This document shows, in pieces, positions 8,629 to 17,474 of a stretch of DNA of 64,000 nt. Below the pieces are notes generated by a model that was not told where the DNA came from, did not search any database, and was given only the letters and a program-made list of their open reading frames with translations. The first letter of the stretch is position 1. Every line of letters begins with the position of its first letter. The stretch covers positions 248,001 to 312,000 of the forward strand of contig OZ241358.1 in NCBI GenBank assembly GCA_965200465.1, in the 5' to 3' direction. Source of the DNA: Azophilus sp965200465. Lineage in GTDB: Bacteria; Pseudomonadota; Gammaproteobacteria; Pseudomonadales; Azotimanducaceae. A program made the position numbers and the translations under genes.

Positions 8629-9132
8629 TCAGGGTTGTGCGCTGGGGGGTTGCGCACTGGGGGCTGTTCGATCTTTGCCAGTGGTGCGGCGCGGCTGGCT
8701 TTCGGGGTTGTCGGGGACCTGTCGGATGCTCAAGGCGCCCTCAATCACCCCTAAGCGCTCCCGCACGTCGGCCAGTTTGTCCCGCAGGTCGGTGAACCCG
8801 TCGTTCATTTCCTTGCGGACGGCACTCAGCCCGTCGTTCACTTCCTTGCGGACGGAATTCAGCCCGTCGTCCATCTCCTTGCGCACGGAATTCAGCCCGT
8901 CGTTCACTTCCTTGCGGACGGCACTCAGCCCGTCATTCATTTCCTTGCGGACGGCACTCAGCCCGTCGTGAAGTTGCCCACGCAGATCTTCCAGCCCCCT
9001 CCGCAGGTCAGAGATTTCATTGCGCAGACTGCGCTGGCCCGTCAGGATGGCCCCTAACAGGACTACGCCTACGCCGATGATGGCCCAAAAGTTCGCGTCC
9101 ATGAACAGCAGCCTAACCAACCCAAAATTCAC
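8629..9132 (-). CDS. Membrane-anchored coiled-coil protein with 11-residue repeats
   Basis: A 167-residue protein with one N-terminal transmembrane helix (ANFWAIIGVGVVLLGAILTG), then a long charged helical region built of tandem 11-residue units of the type NDGLSAVRKEV, and a proline/arginine-rich tail. The 11-residue period points to a right-handed or undecad coiled coil. Small proteins with this layout (TM, LRNEISDLR, repeats, LEG-like end) are common but have no assigned function. GTG 9132 has GGGAG 7 bases upstream; ATG 9102 is an alternative start. It converges with TonB receptor 1, and its N-terminal end overlaps the start of the divergent esterase gene. Confidence 0.7.
   Translation of the reverse strand: MNFGLVRLLFMDANFWAIIGVGVVLLGAILTGQRSLRNEISDLRRGLEDLRGQLHDGLSAVRKEMNDGLSAVRKEVNDGLNSVRKEMDDGLNSVRKEVNDGLSAVRKEMNDGFTDLRDKLADVRERLGVIEGALSIRQVPDNPESQPRRTTGKDRTAPSAQPPSAQP
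8797..8961 (-). repeat. Five tandem 33-bp coding repeats
   Basis: Five consecutive 33-base units begin at 8797, 8830, 8863, 8896 and 8929, differing from each other at only a few positions; a sixth, diverged unit follows. Each encodes one 11-residue repeat of the coiled-coil protein, so copy-number change would stay in frame. Confidence 0.9.
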
Positions 9133-10765
9133 TTGTCAACTCCCAGTTCGGCATCATCAGGGTCATATCCTTGATCACTTTGGGAGCAGGCGGCTTGGAT
9201 GGGTGTTCGGGCTGGCCTTGGGGGTTGCGGCTTGCGCCGAAACCAAAGGGGCATCCAGCCTGGAAGCAACACAATCGCTGACGCCAAGCCATGCCGTTGC
9301 AAACTACGTCGGCCTGCCGATGGAAACCGCTGCCGGTGTTAAGGTGCTGCGCTTCAGCGGCATTCGCTACGCCCAGCCGCCGGTGGGGGAGCGGCGTTGG
9401 CGGGCACCCGTGGGGGCGGCGCCGAAAGGCCGCATGGACGCCACCCGCTGGCCGCCGGCGTGCATTCAGGACCAAGGCACGGCGGAGTGGTATCAAAGCG
9501 TGGCCGACGCCTTCGGCCATGCCGCCGAAGGAGGCTTTCCTTCCGGTGCCTCGAATGAGGCTGTTCCCGTCCCGCCGATGGATGAGGACTGCCTGTTTCT
9601 GAATGTTTGGACGCCCAACGTGGAAGGTCGGCGGCCGGTGCTGGTTTGGATACACGGCGGCGGCAACGTCAATGGCTGGTCGTTCGAGCCGAACTACCGA
9701 GGTGCGGAGTTGGCGGCCAAGGGCGCTGTGGTGGTGTCCATTCAATACCGCTTGGGCGTGTTCGGCTTTCTGGCCCATCCGTCGCTCAGCAGCGAGTCCC
9801 CGGCCGGCGCCTCCGGCAACTACGGCGTTTTGGACCAGGTCGAGGCGCTGCGTTGGGTGCAGCGCCACATCCAACGTTTTGGCGGCGACCCGAACAACGT
9901 CACCCTGTTCGGTGAATCGGCCGGTGCCGGAGACATCGCCTACCTGCTGCTGTCCCCCCTTGCCGAGGGCTTGTTCCACCAAGCCATTTCACAAAGCGGC
10001 GGCTGGCCGGCGGACCAGCGCCGCACCTTGGCGGACAACGAGGCCCAAGGGGTGGAGTTCCTAGCCGCCGCCGGCGTTGCCGACATCGCGGCGTTGCGCT
10101 CCATGCCGGCCGCAACCCTGCTCAAGACGGCGGAGGCCCACTTCGTACGCGACTATGACGACCCGCCAATTGACGGCTGGCTGCTGCCGGCCCCACCGGC
10201 GGAACTGCTGCGGCGGGGCGCGTTTGCGCCGGTGCCGGTGATCTTTGGCGTCAACGCCAACGAGGCCCAGCCAAACCCGGCCGAGCCGCAGGAGGCGCAA
10301 TGGCGCGAAGCCTTGGCCGAAGCGCCGGACGCAGCGGCCCTGCAAGAGCTTTTGGGCGCCCTGCCGTTGCGCGAGCGCCTTGCCGCACTGCTCTCCGCCA
10401 CCGCCTTTGACTGCCCCAGCCGCAAACTGGCGGACGGCTTCGCCTCGGCTGGCGCCTCCACCTACTTCTACCGCTTCGACCGGGTGCGTCCGGGCAGGCA
10501 CCGGCTGGGCGCCTACCACGGCGCGGAAATTCCCTATGTGTTCAACAGCCATGACGCTTGGCTGCCGACCGCGGCCGCGGACCGGGCGCTGACGCAGCGA
10601 ATGATGGCTTATTGGCTGAACTTCGCCGCCAAGGGCGACCCCAACCACGAGGGAGCACCGACTTGGCCGAAATGGACGCCGGGCGGCCAAGCGCTCATAT
10701 TGGACCAGGACATCCGGGCGGAAACGCTTGACAACCGACTCTGCGCGTCGCTGCAGGCGTCATGA
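9101..10765 (+). CDS. Type-B carboxylesterase, probably exported
   Basis: A 554-residue serine hydrolase of the carboxylesterase/para-nitrobenzyl esterase family. Visible marks are the oxyanion-hole HGGG at H185, the nucleophile elbow FGESAGA with S273, the early family motif EDCLFLNVW, and the catalytic histidine in AYHGAEIPY at H473. It should hydrolyse carboxylic esters. Near the N-terminus, GWVFGLALGVAAC looks like a lipoprotein signal with lipobox cysteine. No good start codon lies close to it, so the start is uncertain: ATG 9101 overlaps the divergent coiled-coil gene, and GTG around 9199 would give a very short signal. Confidence 0.85.
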   Translation: MNSSLTNPKFTCQLPVRHHQGHILDHFGSRRLGWVFGLALGVAACAETKGASSLEATQSLTPSHAVANYVGLPMETAAGVKVLRFSGIRYAQPPVGERRWRAPVGAAPKGRMDATRWPPACIQDQGTAEWYQSVADAFGHAAEGGFPSGASNEAVPVPPMDEDCLFLNVWTPNVEGRRPVLVWIHGGGNVNGWSFEPNYRGAELAAKGAVVVSIQYRLGVFGFLAHPSLSSESPAGASGNYGVLDQVEALRWVQRHIQRFGGDPNNVTLFGESAGAGDIAYLLLSPLAEGLFHQAISQSGGWPADQRRTLADNEAQGVEFLAAAGVADIAALRSMPAATLLKTAEAHFVRDYDDPPIDGWLLPAPPAELLRRGAFAPVPVIFGVNANEAQPNPAEPQEAQWREALAEAPDAAALQELLGALPLRERLAALLSATAFDCPSRKLADGFASAGASTYFYRFDRVRPGRHRLGAYHGAEIPYVFNSHDAWLPTAAADRALTQRMMAYWLNFAAKGDPNHEGAPTWPKWTPGGQALILDQDIRAETLDNRLCASLQAS

Positions 10766-10775
10766 AGGACCTTCC

Positions 10776-10961
10776 ATGCATTTCCAAACTTTGATGGCTT
10801 GGTCAAGCAATGGCGGGGGCAGCTTTGCGGCGGACTTCAGGGCCCGGATGGCTATTGACGCGAAGCGCAAGGCGAACACCCTCGAGACCGTGATGGCCCG
10901 CCACGGCGTCCTTCCCGCCAACCGCTCGGCAAGCACCCACTCCAAATTCAAAAGAGGCTAA
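10776..10961 (+). pseudogene. Transposase OrfA remnant (IS3-type N-terminus)
   Basis: A short frame starting MHFQTLMAWSSNGGG. Residues FAADFRARMAIDAKRKANTL followed by ETVMARHGV resemble the start of IS3-family OrfA helix-turn-helix proteins (F-K-A-x-V-A-L-E-A ... T-L-x-E-L-A-x-x-x-G-V). The helix-turn-helix breaks down after GVLPANRS and the frame stops after 61 residues, with no OrfB downstream. I read it as insertion-sequence debris between the esterase and the AAA-ATPase gene. Confidence 0.5.
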
Positions 10962-10973
10962 CTTCCATTCCCC

Positions 10974-12869
10974 TTATTTTCCGGCGTCGCTGTGCCGCCG
11001 CTTGGTCTTTCCGTCCGGTCCGCCCACCGCTTCGTAGGCAACCATTTGCCAGCCATGAAAGATGACGGCTAGGCCGATGTGTTGCACGGCAGGGCGCAGG
11101 CGCCTTAGTTTTTTATCTTGTAGATAACTCTGCAATTGCAGTTTGGCTTTGCCCATCTTCTCCTGCATCCTGTGCTCGTTCAGTGCTTCGCCCCGTTTCA
11201 GGTATTTGAGCTCTATCACATAACCGTAGGAAACGCTGGGATACAGGGCGGTGAACGGCTCCAAATAGAGATCTGCGTACCCCTTGTTCAGTTCGTGTTC
11301 GGAGTGAATCACGAATTGGTTGGTCATGCTGAGGTGGGCCGCCAGGAAGGCGTGGACCACCTTCTCTCCGTCAATGTAGTCGCGGATGCCGGTTTGCTCG
11401 GCGATGGCGTCGCGTATGAACTCCAAGGCCGGTCGCCAGTCGCCACGGTAGGCCATGTCCCGCACTAAGCGCGAGAAATGGTGGTGGCTGACGGAGAAGA
11501 TGCCTAGGTCGCGGTAGGCGTCCCGCAGGTAGCCGTACATCAGCCGCCGCATCGTCTGGTTGGGAATGCCCAGCCGGACGGCACCGTTGGCGAGGCCGCG
11601 GATGCTCAGCAGGCCGAAGTAGTGCATCAGGGAGAGGAAGTTCTCCGGCTGCTCCAAGCGCTCCAAGGGGAAGCCGAGGCTTAGCTCGGCCTCCGCCGCC
11701 CCCTCGCCGATGATGCGGCGCAGCAGGTCGAAGTTGCCGTTCAGTTCCCTCCCTTCGGCAGCCAGCGGGGAGCGTTCCGCTGCTTGCGTTGCGGCCGGCG
11801 AAGGAGACGTTGCGCCTGCGGAGAGATGCGCTCCGCGCCCCTTGGCCGACATCTCCTGGTTGACCGTCAACAGATGGCGCAGCTTGCCGTAGTCGATGCG
11901 CACGTTGACGTCGATTAATTCCCGCGGCCCGCGTTCGTTTGGAATGGACTGCTTTAGATAGTAGAGCACAGAGTCAGTGTTGTAGAGGTCGCTCTCGGAG
12001 TCCTCCGAGAATCGGTAGCCGTTGTACCATTCGCGCATCAGGCCGAGCGCCTCGTCCACGTCTTGGCTGAAGACGCCCAGGTCTTGGTAGGTTTCCAGCA
12101 GGTCGCGCACCTCGGCTTCGGTGAAGCCGAGCATCTCGTTGAATTTTGGGTTCAAGCTGACGTTGGTGCCGATGTTGAAGCCGCTGGTGACGTCGTCCAA
12201 GGTGATGGGCGACACGCCGGTGATGAACAGCCGCTCCAAGCCGCCTGCCTCTCCGGCGCCGGCCTTTAGGGTGGCGAAGAAGTTGCGGTAGAAGCCGCCG
12301 CCGTGGGTGAAGGAGCGGTAAGCCTCCGCGCCGCGGTGGGCGAGGATGGTGTTGGCGAAGTTGTCGTACTCATCGATCAGCACATAGAGTGGAATGCCGT
12401 GCTCAGCGGCGTGCTCGAACAGTTCGCCAAGTTTGCCGCCTATGGACGCCGGTGCCAGGATGCGGCGCACGGCCTTTTCGGAGAACAGGTCCGCGTTGCG
12501 CCGCAACACTCCGCGCAGCTTGATGTCGCAGTATTCCTCAAAGCGTTCCTCCAAGGTCTCCAAGGCATCGTTAAAGGCGGAGAAGTTGAAGCGCAGAACG
12601 ACGTAGCGGCCTTGGTCATCGGTCGGCTGCCGCCCGATGTCCGTGCCGCTGAACACGGCTTCGAATTCGTGCGCCCAGTAGCGGCTGTAGTAGGCTTCCA
12701 GCGTGGCCACCCAACAGGATTTACCGAAGCGGCGGGGGCGAATGAAGAAGACGTAGCGCTCATTCTCCAATTCCGGGAGAAAATGCGTCTTGTCAACGTA
12801 GAGCCAGTGGTTCAGGCGGATGCGCCGAAAGTCCGCCTCGCCGTAGGGAATTCGAGGATATGTGGTCAT
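10974..12869 (-). CDS. AAA-ATPase-like protein with C-terminal PD-(D/E)XK nuclease-like domain
   Basis: A 631-residue protein of the widespread AAA-ATPase_like/DUF1703 type. It opens MTTYPRIPYGEADFRRIR, the usual family start. FIRPRRFGKS near residue 53 is the variant Walker A and LYVLIDEYDNFAN the Walker B. The C-terminal part, with YADLYLEPF and GYVIELKYLKRGE, carries the D and ExK of a PD-(D/E)XK nuclease fold. The role of the family is unknown; mobile-element or defence links are suspected. A low-complexity insert rich in S, P and A (about KGRGAHLSAG to AAEGRELNG) interrupts the middle. ATG 12869 was chosen from the conserved start. Confidence 0.87.
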   Translation of the reverse strand: MTTYPRIPYGEADFRRIRLNHWLYVDKTHFLPELENERYVFFIRPRRFGKSCWVATLEAYYSRYWAHEFEAVFSGTDIGRQPTDDQGRYVVLRFNFSAFNDALETLEERFEEYCDIKLRGVLRRNADLFSEKAVRRILAPASIGGKLGELFEHAAEHGIPLYVLIDEYDNFANTILAHRGAEAYRSFTHGGGFYRNFFATLKAGAGEAGGLERLFITGVSPITLDDVTSGFNIGTNVSLNPKFNEMLGFTEAEVRDLLETYQDLGVFSQDVDEALGLMREWYNGYRFSEDSESDLYNTDSVLYYLKQSIPNERGPRELIDVNVRIDYGKLRHLLTVNQEMSAKGRGAHLSAGATSPSPAATQAAERSPLAAEGRELNGNFDLLRRIIGEGAAEAELSLGFPLERLEQPENFLSLMHYFGLLSIRGLANGAVRLGIPNQTMRRLMYGYLRDAYRDLGIFSVSHHHFSRLVRDMAYRGDWRPALEFIRDAIAEQTGIRDYIDGEKVVHAFLAAHLSMTNQFVIHSEHELNKGYADLYLEPFTALYPSVSYGYVIELKYLKRGEALNEHRMQEKMGKAKLQLQSYLQDKKLRRLRPAVQHIGLAVIFHGWQMVAYEAVGGPDGKTKRRHSDAGK

Positions 12870-12976
12870 CCGTTGGTTGCCATCCGCAAACTTGGCCCCT
12901 GCAATGGACGGTCGATTCGGTGCATGATGGCATGAATTGCGGCGTTCCGCCAAAACCGGGGGGAGGGGGCCGGCGG

Positions 12977-13162
12977 CTACTTCCGCATGAACGCCCAGCG
13001 GACGTACAGCCCCACTAGGACGATGGCCGCCAGCGAGGCGGCGCTGCCGTAAACCACGTCCACCTGCAGGCCCAACCACAGCGCCCCGCTGAAGGCCATG
13101 TACAGAACGGCAACTGCGGCTAGGTGCCCAACTGCTTTGAGCGCTTTCCTAAGCAGGGTCAC
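12977..13162 (-). CDS. Small two-helix membrane protein translated in overlap with the PKD lipoprotein gene
   Basis: A 61-residue protein, MTLLRKALKAVGHLAAVAVL and onward, with two predicted transmembrane helices (about 11-31 and 37-55) and a basic C-terminus. Its GTG start at 13162 overlaps the TGA stop of the upstream PKD lipoprotein gene (GTGA), a strong sign of translational coupling and a shared job. I recognise no family. It could help membrane insertion or regulate the metalloprotease-like partner. Confidence 0.65.
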   Translation of the reverse strand: MTLLRKALKAVGHLAAVAVLYMAFSGALWLGLQVDVVYGSAASLAAIVLVGLYVRWAFMRK

Positions 13163-15057
13163 AGTCCCAGCCTTTGCTTGAACTCCTGCGGCAGTTGCGG
13201 GTCGATGCGGATGCAGCCAAGGAAGCTGGGCTGGGGCGCAGCCCCGGCAACGGGGCTGGGTGGCGAGGCAGGCTCCCGGGCTAAGGGGGCGGTGCCTCCC
13301 TCGGATGGGGCCTTGGAACTGAAGTCCGCGCCGCCGTCGAGCACGATGTTGTCGGTCCATGAATCTCCGCGGCGCATCGGCAGCGGCGCCGGCCGGCTGG
13401 TCAGGTAGCTGTCCAGTTCATGCACGTTGCCCGGATACATGGCATCGACCACCCAACGGGTGCGGAGAATGACCGCCGGATCCGTCAAGCGGCCTCTCTG
13501 CCCCCAAGCCACCGTAAGCGGCGTTTCCTCATTCGGTGGATTGTTCGTTATGCCGGTGTCCTGTTCCTGGCCGAAGTGGTGGCTCATCAGGGCGACGGTG
13601 TGCAGGTCGGCCAAGTCCTCGAATTGAGATGAGTAGCTGTAGTAGTCCACCGCGCCGTCCGTTGAGAACTCCTCCACTAGATCGTCCGGCAGCAGGGCGG
13701 CCTGCTCCGGCGTGGGTTCGGTGCCGCCGAAGGAGACTGCGGCCAGCGCCTTCATCAGGTTCGAACCTAGGGGACGTTCCTGGGTCAAGCGAGTCGATGT
13801 CCACGGGTAGGCCGAGTTAAGGGCTTCGAGCACCGTCAAGCTCCGTCTTAGCTGCCCGAAGCTCGAAGGAGGTGCGAAGTCCGCCGCGTGGCTCAGTTCA
13901 TGGAACAGCAGGAACCCCATGTACAGGGCCACGTCGTCCAGATTGCGAGTGCCGTCCGCATCCCGCCGGATGCCGAAGCGCTGGTTGTTGCGCACGAACC
14001 GCCAAGGCAGCAGCACTTGCAGCTTGCGCTGGAAGGCGGTGCGAAAGTCCGGCTCCTTAGTCACCACCGCCAACTGCTCCGCGGTGCGCCAGAAAAAATC
14101 CGCATCCAGATAGATCGCCCCCGTGCTTAGGTAGTAATGCGCCGGGCGAATGTCGCTGGAGATGACGATGCCGGTCAAGGAGCGGGCCAGCAACAGCACG
14201 TCGGAGGGCAGCATCTCCAGCACCGTCTTGAAGTTGTCGCCCATCCAACGGTGGGAGACCAGCACCCGGGACATCAGGTCATCGACGCTGGGGGCGCTGC
14301 GCTCCATGCCGACGAAGGGCAGCCGCGCCAGGCTGCAGGATTGCTCCGCCGCCTCGCCCGGATAAAGGCAAGGGCGCAGGTCCTCCGCATGGGGGCCGTT
14401 GGCGACGTAGGGAATGGTGAAGGCGACCTCCGCGTCGTCCTCCACGTTCACCTCGAAAACCACTTCGTCGGCGCCGCCCAAATCGTCCGTGACGGTGAGC
14501 TGCACGCCATAGACGCCGGGAGTGGCGAAGGTATGGGACGCACTAGCCCCTTCGCCGTTGACGCCGGCTTCAAAGCGCCAAGCGTATGCGGCGATGGCGC
14601 CGTCTTCGTCGCTGGAGGCGGAGGCGTCAAACGCCACCGTTATGGGCGCTGGCCCGCCCACTGGGTCAGCCGCAATTCTGGCGGTTGGAGGCGCATTGAC
14701 CAGCAGTTCCCTGCTGGCCGAGGCGGTGTCGCCGCGGTTGTCGGTGACCCTTAGGCTGACCGTATGGGCGGCGGATTGGCTGAAGGTGTGCTCGACCGTG
14801 CGCCCGGCGCCCGTGGCGCCGCCGCCGAAATCCCATTGATAGCTGGTGATGCTGCCGTCCCCGTCCGCCGAAGCCGAGGCATCGAACGCCACCGTCAACG
14901 GCGGCGGCCCGCCGGCGGGGGAGGCGGTGAAGCTGGCGGTTGGCGGCTGGTTGGGAGGAGGCTGGGCGGGACCTGAGTCATTGCCGCCGCCGCAGGCCCC
15001 CAAAGCGAACGGCGGCAGACCGACCAGCAGCAGGCGCATTGCCATTGGCCGCTTCAC
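13159..15057 (-). CDS. PKD-domain lipoprotein with HExxH metalloprotease-like motif
   Basis: A 632-residue protein. The signal peptide ends in FALGAC, so C22 would be lipidated. After a G/P/Q-rich linker come two PKD-type Ig-like domains, each with an FDASAS-type strand and a WDFGGG or WRFEAG strand (residues about 33-200). The large C-terminal region has no family I can name but holds HELSH (nucleotides 13887-13901), a gluzincin-style zinc motif, in LLFHELSHAADF. A surface or periplasmic protease anchored by lipid is inferred. The start is uncertain: GTG 15057 gives a basic n-region, ATG 15045 is an alternative. Confidence 0.75.
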   Translation of the reverse strand: MKRPMAMRLLLVGLPPFALGACGGGNDSGPAQPPPNQPPTASFTASPAGGPPPLTVAFDASASADGDGSITSYQWDFGGGATGAGRTVEHTFSQSAAHTVSLRVTDNRGDTASASRELLVNAPPTARIAADPVGGPAPITVAFDASASSDEDGAIAAYAWRFEAGVNGEGASASHTFATPGVYGVQLTVTDDLGGADEVVFEVNVEDDAEVAFTIPYVANGPHAEDLRPCLYPGEAAEQSCSLARLPFVGMERSAPSVDDLMSRVLVSHRWMGDNFKTVLEMLPSDVLLLARSLTGIVISSDIRPAHYYLSTGAIYLDADFFWRTAEQLAVVTKEPDFRTAFQRKLQVLLPWRFVRNNQRFGIRRDADGTRNLDDVALYMGFLLFHELSHAADFAPPSSFGQLRRSLTVLEALNSAYPWTSTRLTQERPLGSNLMKALAAVSFGGTEPTPEQAALLPDDLVEEFSTDGAVDYYSYSSQFEDLADLHTVALMSHHFGQEQDTGITNNPPNEETPLTVAWGQRGRLTDPAVILRTRWVVDAMYPGNVHELDSYLTSRPAPLPMRRGDSWTDNIVLDGGADFSSKAPSEGGTAPLAREPASPPSPVAGAAPQPSFLGCIRIDPQLPQEFKQRLGL

Positions 15058-15598
15058 GTCAATGCGCCACACCGAGCCATTAGGGTTTCTGCATGGCGGG
15101 CGTTGCAGCCGTTGTTCTCAAGCCGCTTAACGGCGCCCTGCGCGCCGATGGTCAAGGGCATGGACTTTCCGGAGGCGTTGTTTGCGCGGCAGCATAGCGC
15201 GGCCGCGCTTGGTGCGTCAACGAAGCTGGGCAATGCCGATCGCCGTTGCCTTAAGCCGGCACCAAAAATGGCTCTAGCGCCACTCGAAACTTACCATCAA
15301 CTGATGGAGACGCTGGCATGAAGCGGGTGTTTCGGCTTTTGGCTGGCGGGGCCTAGCGGTGCCGGCCTTCCAGGGTTTCGGCCCGGCCACGGTTCGCTTC
15401 ATCGGCAGCTGCGACTTCGCAGCCGCCGCCGCTCGTCCCGGCTTTCCCCAAGAAGCGGCGGCCGTCTTCGCCAAGGCCGTCCCGCTGATGGCCTTCCTGT
15501 GCGCGGCGCTGAACGCGCTGTTTTGAGGGGCCGTAACGATTGCTTGGCCGTGCAGGGCATTGGCGTTAGAATGCCCTTTTTGCCTTCACTGCGGCTTG
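15058..15598. other. 541-bp interval before tRNA-Cys with no firm gene
   Basis: No gene is supported here. The best candidate is a plus-strand frame at 15359-15526 (GTG start) reading PAFQGFGPATVRFIGSCDF and ending in a hydrophobic KAVPLMAFLCAALNALF. It has no ribosome binding site and could be the degraded tail of a membrane protein. Promoters for tRNA-Cys and the PKD lipoprotein probably lie here, but I cannot point to clear elements. Confidence 0.35.
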
Positions 15599-15672
15599 GG
15601 CTGAGTGGCAGAGTGGTTATGCAGCGGACTGCAACTCCGTGTACGCCGGTTCGATTCCGACCTCAGCCTCCA
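15599..15672 (+). tRNA. tRNA-Cys (anticodon GCA)
   Basis: A 74-base cloverleaf. The 7-bp acceptor stem GGCTGAG/CTCAGCC is perfect, the discriminator is T (usual for tRNA-Cys) and CCA is encoded. The anticodon loop CTGCAAC gives GCA, inside a stem with one G-T pair. The T-arm has the canonical TTCGATT loop but one C-A mismatch in its stem. D-arm bases are standard. Confidence 0.95.
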
Positions 15673-15746
15673 CTAACGGCCGCCATGATGCTCGCGTGCG
15701 CTGCCGCCATGCTTCGCATGGGCGCTCGAATCGGTGCATGAATTCG

Positions 15747-17240
15747 CTAAGCGCCTCGCTCCCTGCGCCCAGTTGCCTGGAGTTTGGCGTCCGCTACGGC
15801 CGGCGCAGGCGAAGCTGCGCCGCTGCTTGGCCGCGCCGGCTTCAGCGGGACGTTCGGCGCACCGAACGCCGACCCGCCGCAGATTTCCTGATGCTCTTCA
15901 ATGAATTCAAGCACCGCCTCCGCGGCCCAGCGATGGCCGACGGCATTCCAATGGCCGTCCATCGGGAAAGCTGCAGCCTGGGGCTCGGCGCCCTGGCGGC
16001 GGATGTAGTCGGACTGATCGATGACGGGAATGCCGGCCTTCTTCGCCAGCTCCTTCAAGCGGCGCAGAATTGAGCCGCCGTGGCTGGCTGTCCTGTGCGT
16101 CGCCAGGATCGCCAGTGAGAATCCATCGCGCCGCGCCCGGTCCTTGAATTCATCAAAACCGAATGCGGTGAAGTCGAGCGCCGTCCGGAAGAACAGCGGA
16201 ATTTCGTCCTGGGCGAACAGGGCGTAAAAGGATGGCGGCCGTCCATCCGGCAGGCTTCCAATCACCCTTCCCCCAGGTCCCCTCCGCGAAACCGGAACCC
16301 AATCGGCGAGCAGCGCCGCATGCTCAGGGTTCCGCCTTAGCAGCTTGACATTGGCGCGGTACTTGGCGTGGCGCAAAGCCTCCCTGTCCAACCAAAGCTG
16401 GCGGATCTTCATGTGCAGCCACGCTGAAAAGTAGGACCCATCCAGGATTTGCCTGAAGATGTCCGGAAGGGCGTCCGCCAAGTTCCCAGTCCGCGATTCC
16501 GCAATCGGCTTCAACCTGAATTTCCACCACTCCGGGTCCGGCGGCGCAAGACGCAGCGCCGAATCCCAGCCTCGCTGCGCGGACGCGAAGGGCAGATGCC
16601 GGGGATCCTGCCCCCGACGCAACCCTATCCAGAGGGGGAAGTTGTCGAGCAAATCGTTGGGAACGAAAACCAGCACCACCAGCCTGGGCTGCAGGCGCCG
16701 GGCGAATGCGTCGTAAAAGCCGAGTTGGTTGACTTGTCCAGTGCCTTGCCGGCCGAAAGCCTGCGCGGAAAGGTTCAAGTGCGGTAGGCGGACCGCCGCA
16801 AGGCGCTCCAGAGCCACCTGCAGCTTGGCCGCAACGGGAACTTGCGAGGCCTCCACGAAGGAATCGCCAATCACGGCGACATGGCAGCTCGCGGCGGCCT
16901 GTTCCGGACTCAAGGGCTCGCGGTCGAGAAACCCTAGGCTGTTGACGCGCTGAACCGTCCAGAATTCCGCCCCGTCCGTCCGCCGCACGGTCGCGCCCGG
17001 CGCTCCGATAAGTCCAGCTTCCGGGTGGAAGACATTGGGAAAGCTGGAATGAATGAAGGGCATGGTCAGCCGCAAGTAGGCTTCCCCAACCAGGACCATC
17101 GCCGCTAGCCCCAAGCAGAGCAGAAGCGCATTCCAACCGGCCACCCGCAACGCCCGGAAAGCCGTGGCGCGCCCAAAGCGGCTCCCCGTCGGGCGCCCCA
17201 CGCCGGCGGGCCTTGACCGACACGCCCTCCGACAAGTCAC
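15747..17240 (-). CDS. Membrane-anchored SGNH/GDSL hydrolase-fold protein
   Basis: A 497-residue protein with one transmembrane helix at about 36-56 and an extracytoplasmic domain of the SGNH type. The nucleophile block is VAVIGDSFVE (S127) and the C-terminal catalytic pair is in MDGHWNAVGH (D and H), the arrangement of AlgX/AlgJ-like and related acyl-transfer or esterase domains. A role in acylating or deacylating an exported glycan is inferred, supported by two glycosyltransferases just downstream on the other strand. GTG 17240 is the first start; a second GTG lies about 13 codons in. Confidence 0.75.
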   Translation of the reverse strand: MTCRRACRSRPAGVGRPTGSRFGRATAFRALRVAGWNALLLCLGLAAMVLVGEAYLRLTMPFIHSSFPNVFHPEAGLIGAPGATVRRTDGAEFWTVQRVNSLGFLDREPLSPEQAAASCHVAVIGDSFVEASQVPVAAKLQVALERLAAVRLPHLNLSAQAFGRQGTGQVNQLGFYDAFARRLQPRLVVLVFVPNDLLDNFPLWIGLRRGQDPRHLPFASAQRGWDSALRLAPPDPEWWKFRLKPIAESRTGNLADALPDIFRQILDGSYFSAWLHMKIRQLWLDREALRHAKYRANVKLLRRNPEHAALLADWVPVSRRGPGGRVIGSLPDGRPPSFYALFAQDEIPLFFRTALDFTAFGFDEFKDRARRDGFSLAILATHRTASHGGSILRRLKELAKKAGIPVIDQSDYIRRQGAEPQAAAFPMDGHWNAVGHRWAAEAVLEFIEEHQEICGGSAFGAPNVPLKPARPSSGAASPAPAVADAKLQATGRRERGA

Positions 17241-17396
17241 CGAACAGGCCCAGGCGCTCCGCCGTCAGGGCCGGGCGGACCAGCCGCCGAAGCAGGTCAG
17301 GCGGGCGTCCGTGAAGTCCCGTTCGACTTTGAGCGGGCGAGAAAGTAGTCTGTTCATCGGCGCACCTGCAGGGTGTGTTTTGTTCAACCGCATTTT

Positions 17397-17441
17397 GCCG
17401 GAAAAACCCTTGCACGGTACGCCTTCCAACGCACTTCAACG
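17397..17441. repeat. Dispersed 45-bp intergenic repeat, copy 1
   Basis: This sequence, read on the minus strand, matches 39398-39441 at most positions (one gap), sharing the core GTGCAAGGGTTTTTCCGGC. On its right flank, CCTTAAGCGGGGATTAGGG (17445-17463) also resembles CCTTATCCGGGGATTAGGG at 39557-39575. Both copies are intergenic. Confidence 0.65.
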
Positions 17442-17474
17442 ATTCCTTAAGCGGGGATTAGGGATGACTGTCGG

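Noticed and set aside
8797..8961. Regular 33-bp repeats that could suggest a CRISPR array
   Set aside because: The units are directly adjacent with no spacers and encode an in-frame 11-residue protein repeat.
16324..17439. Long minus-strand frame overlapping the SGNH gene
   Set aside because: It is a frame shadow of the SGNH protein gene; only the other frame has GDSF, DGHWN and a membrane helix.
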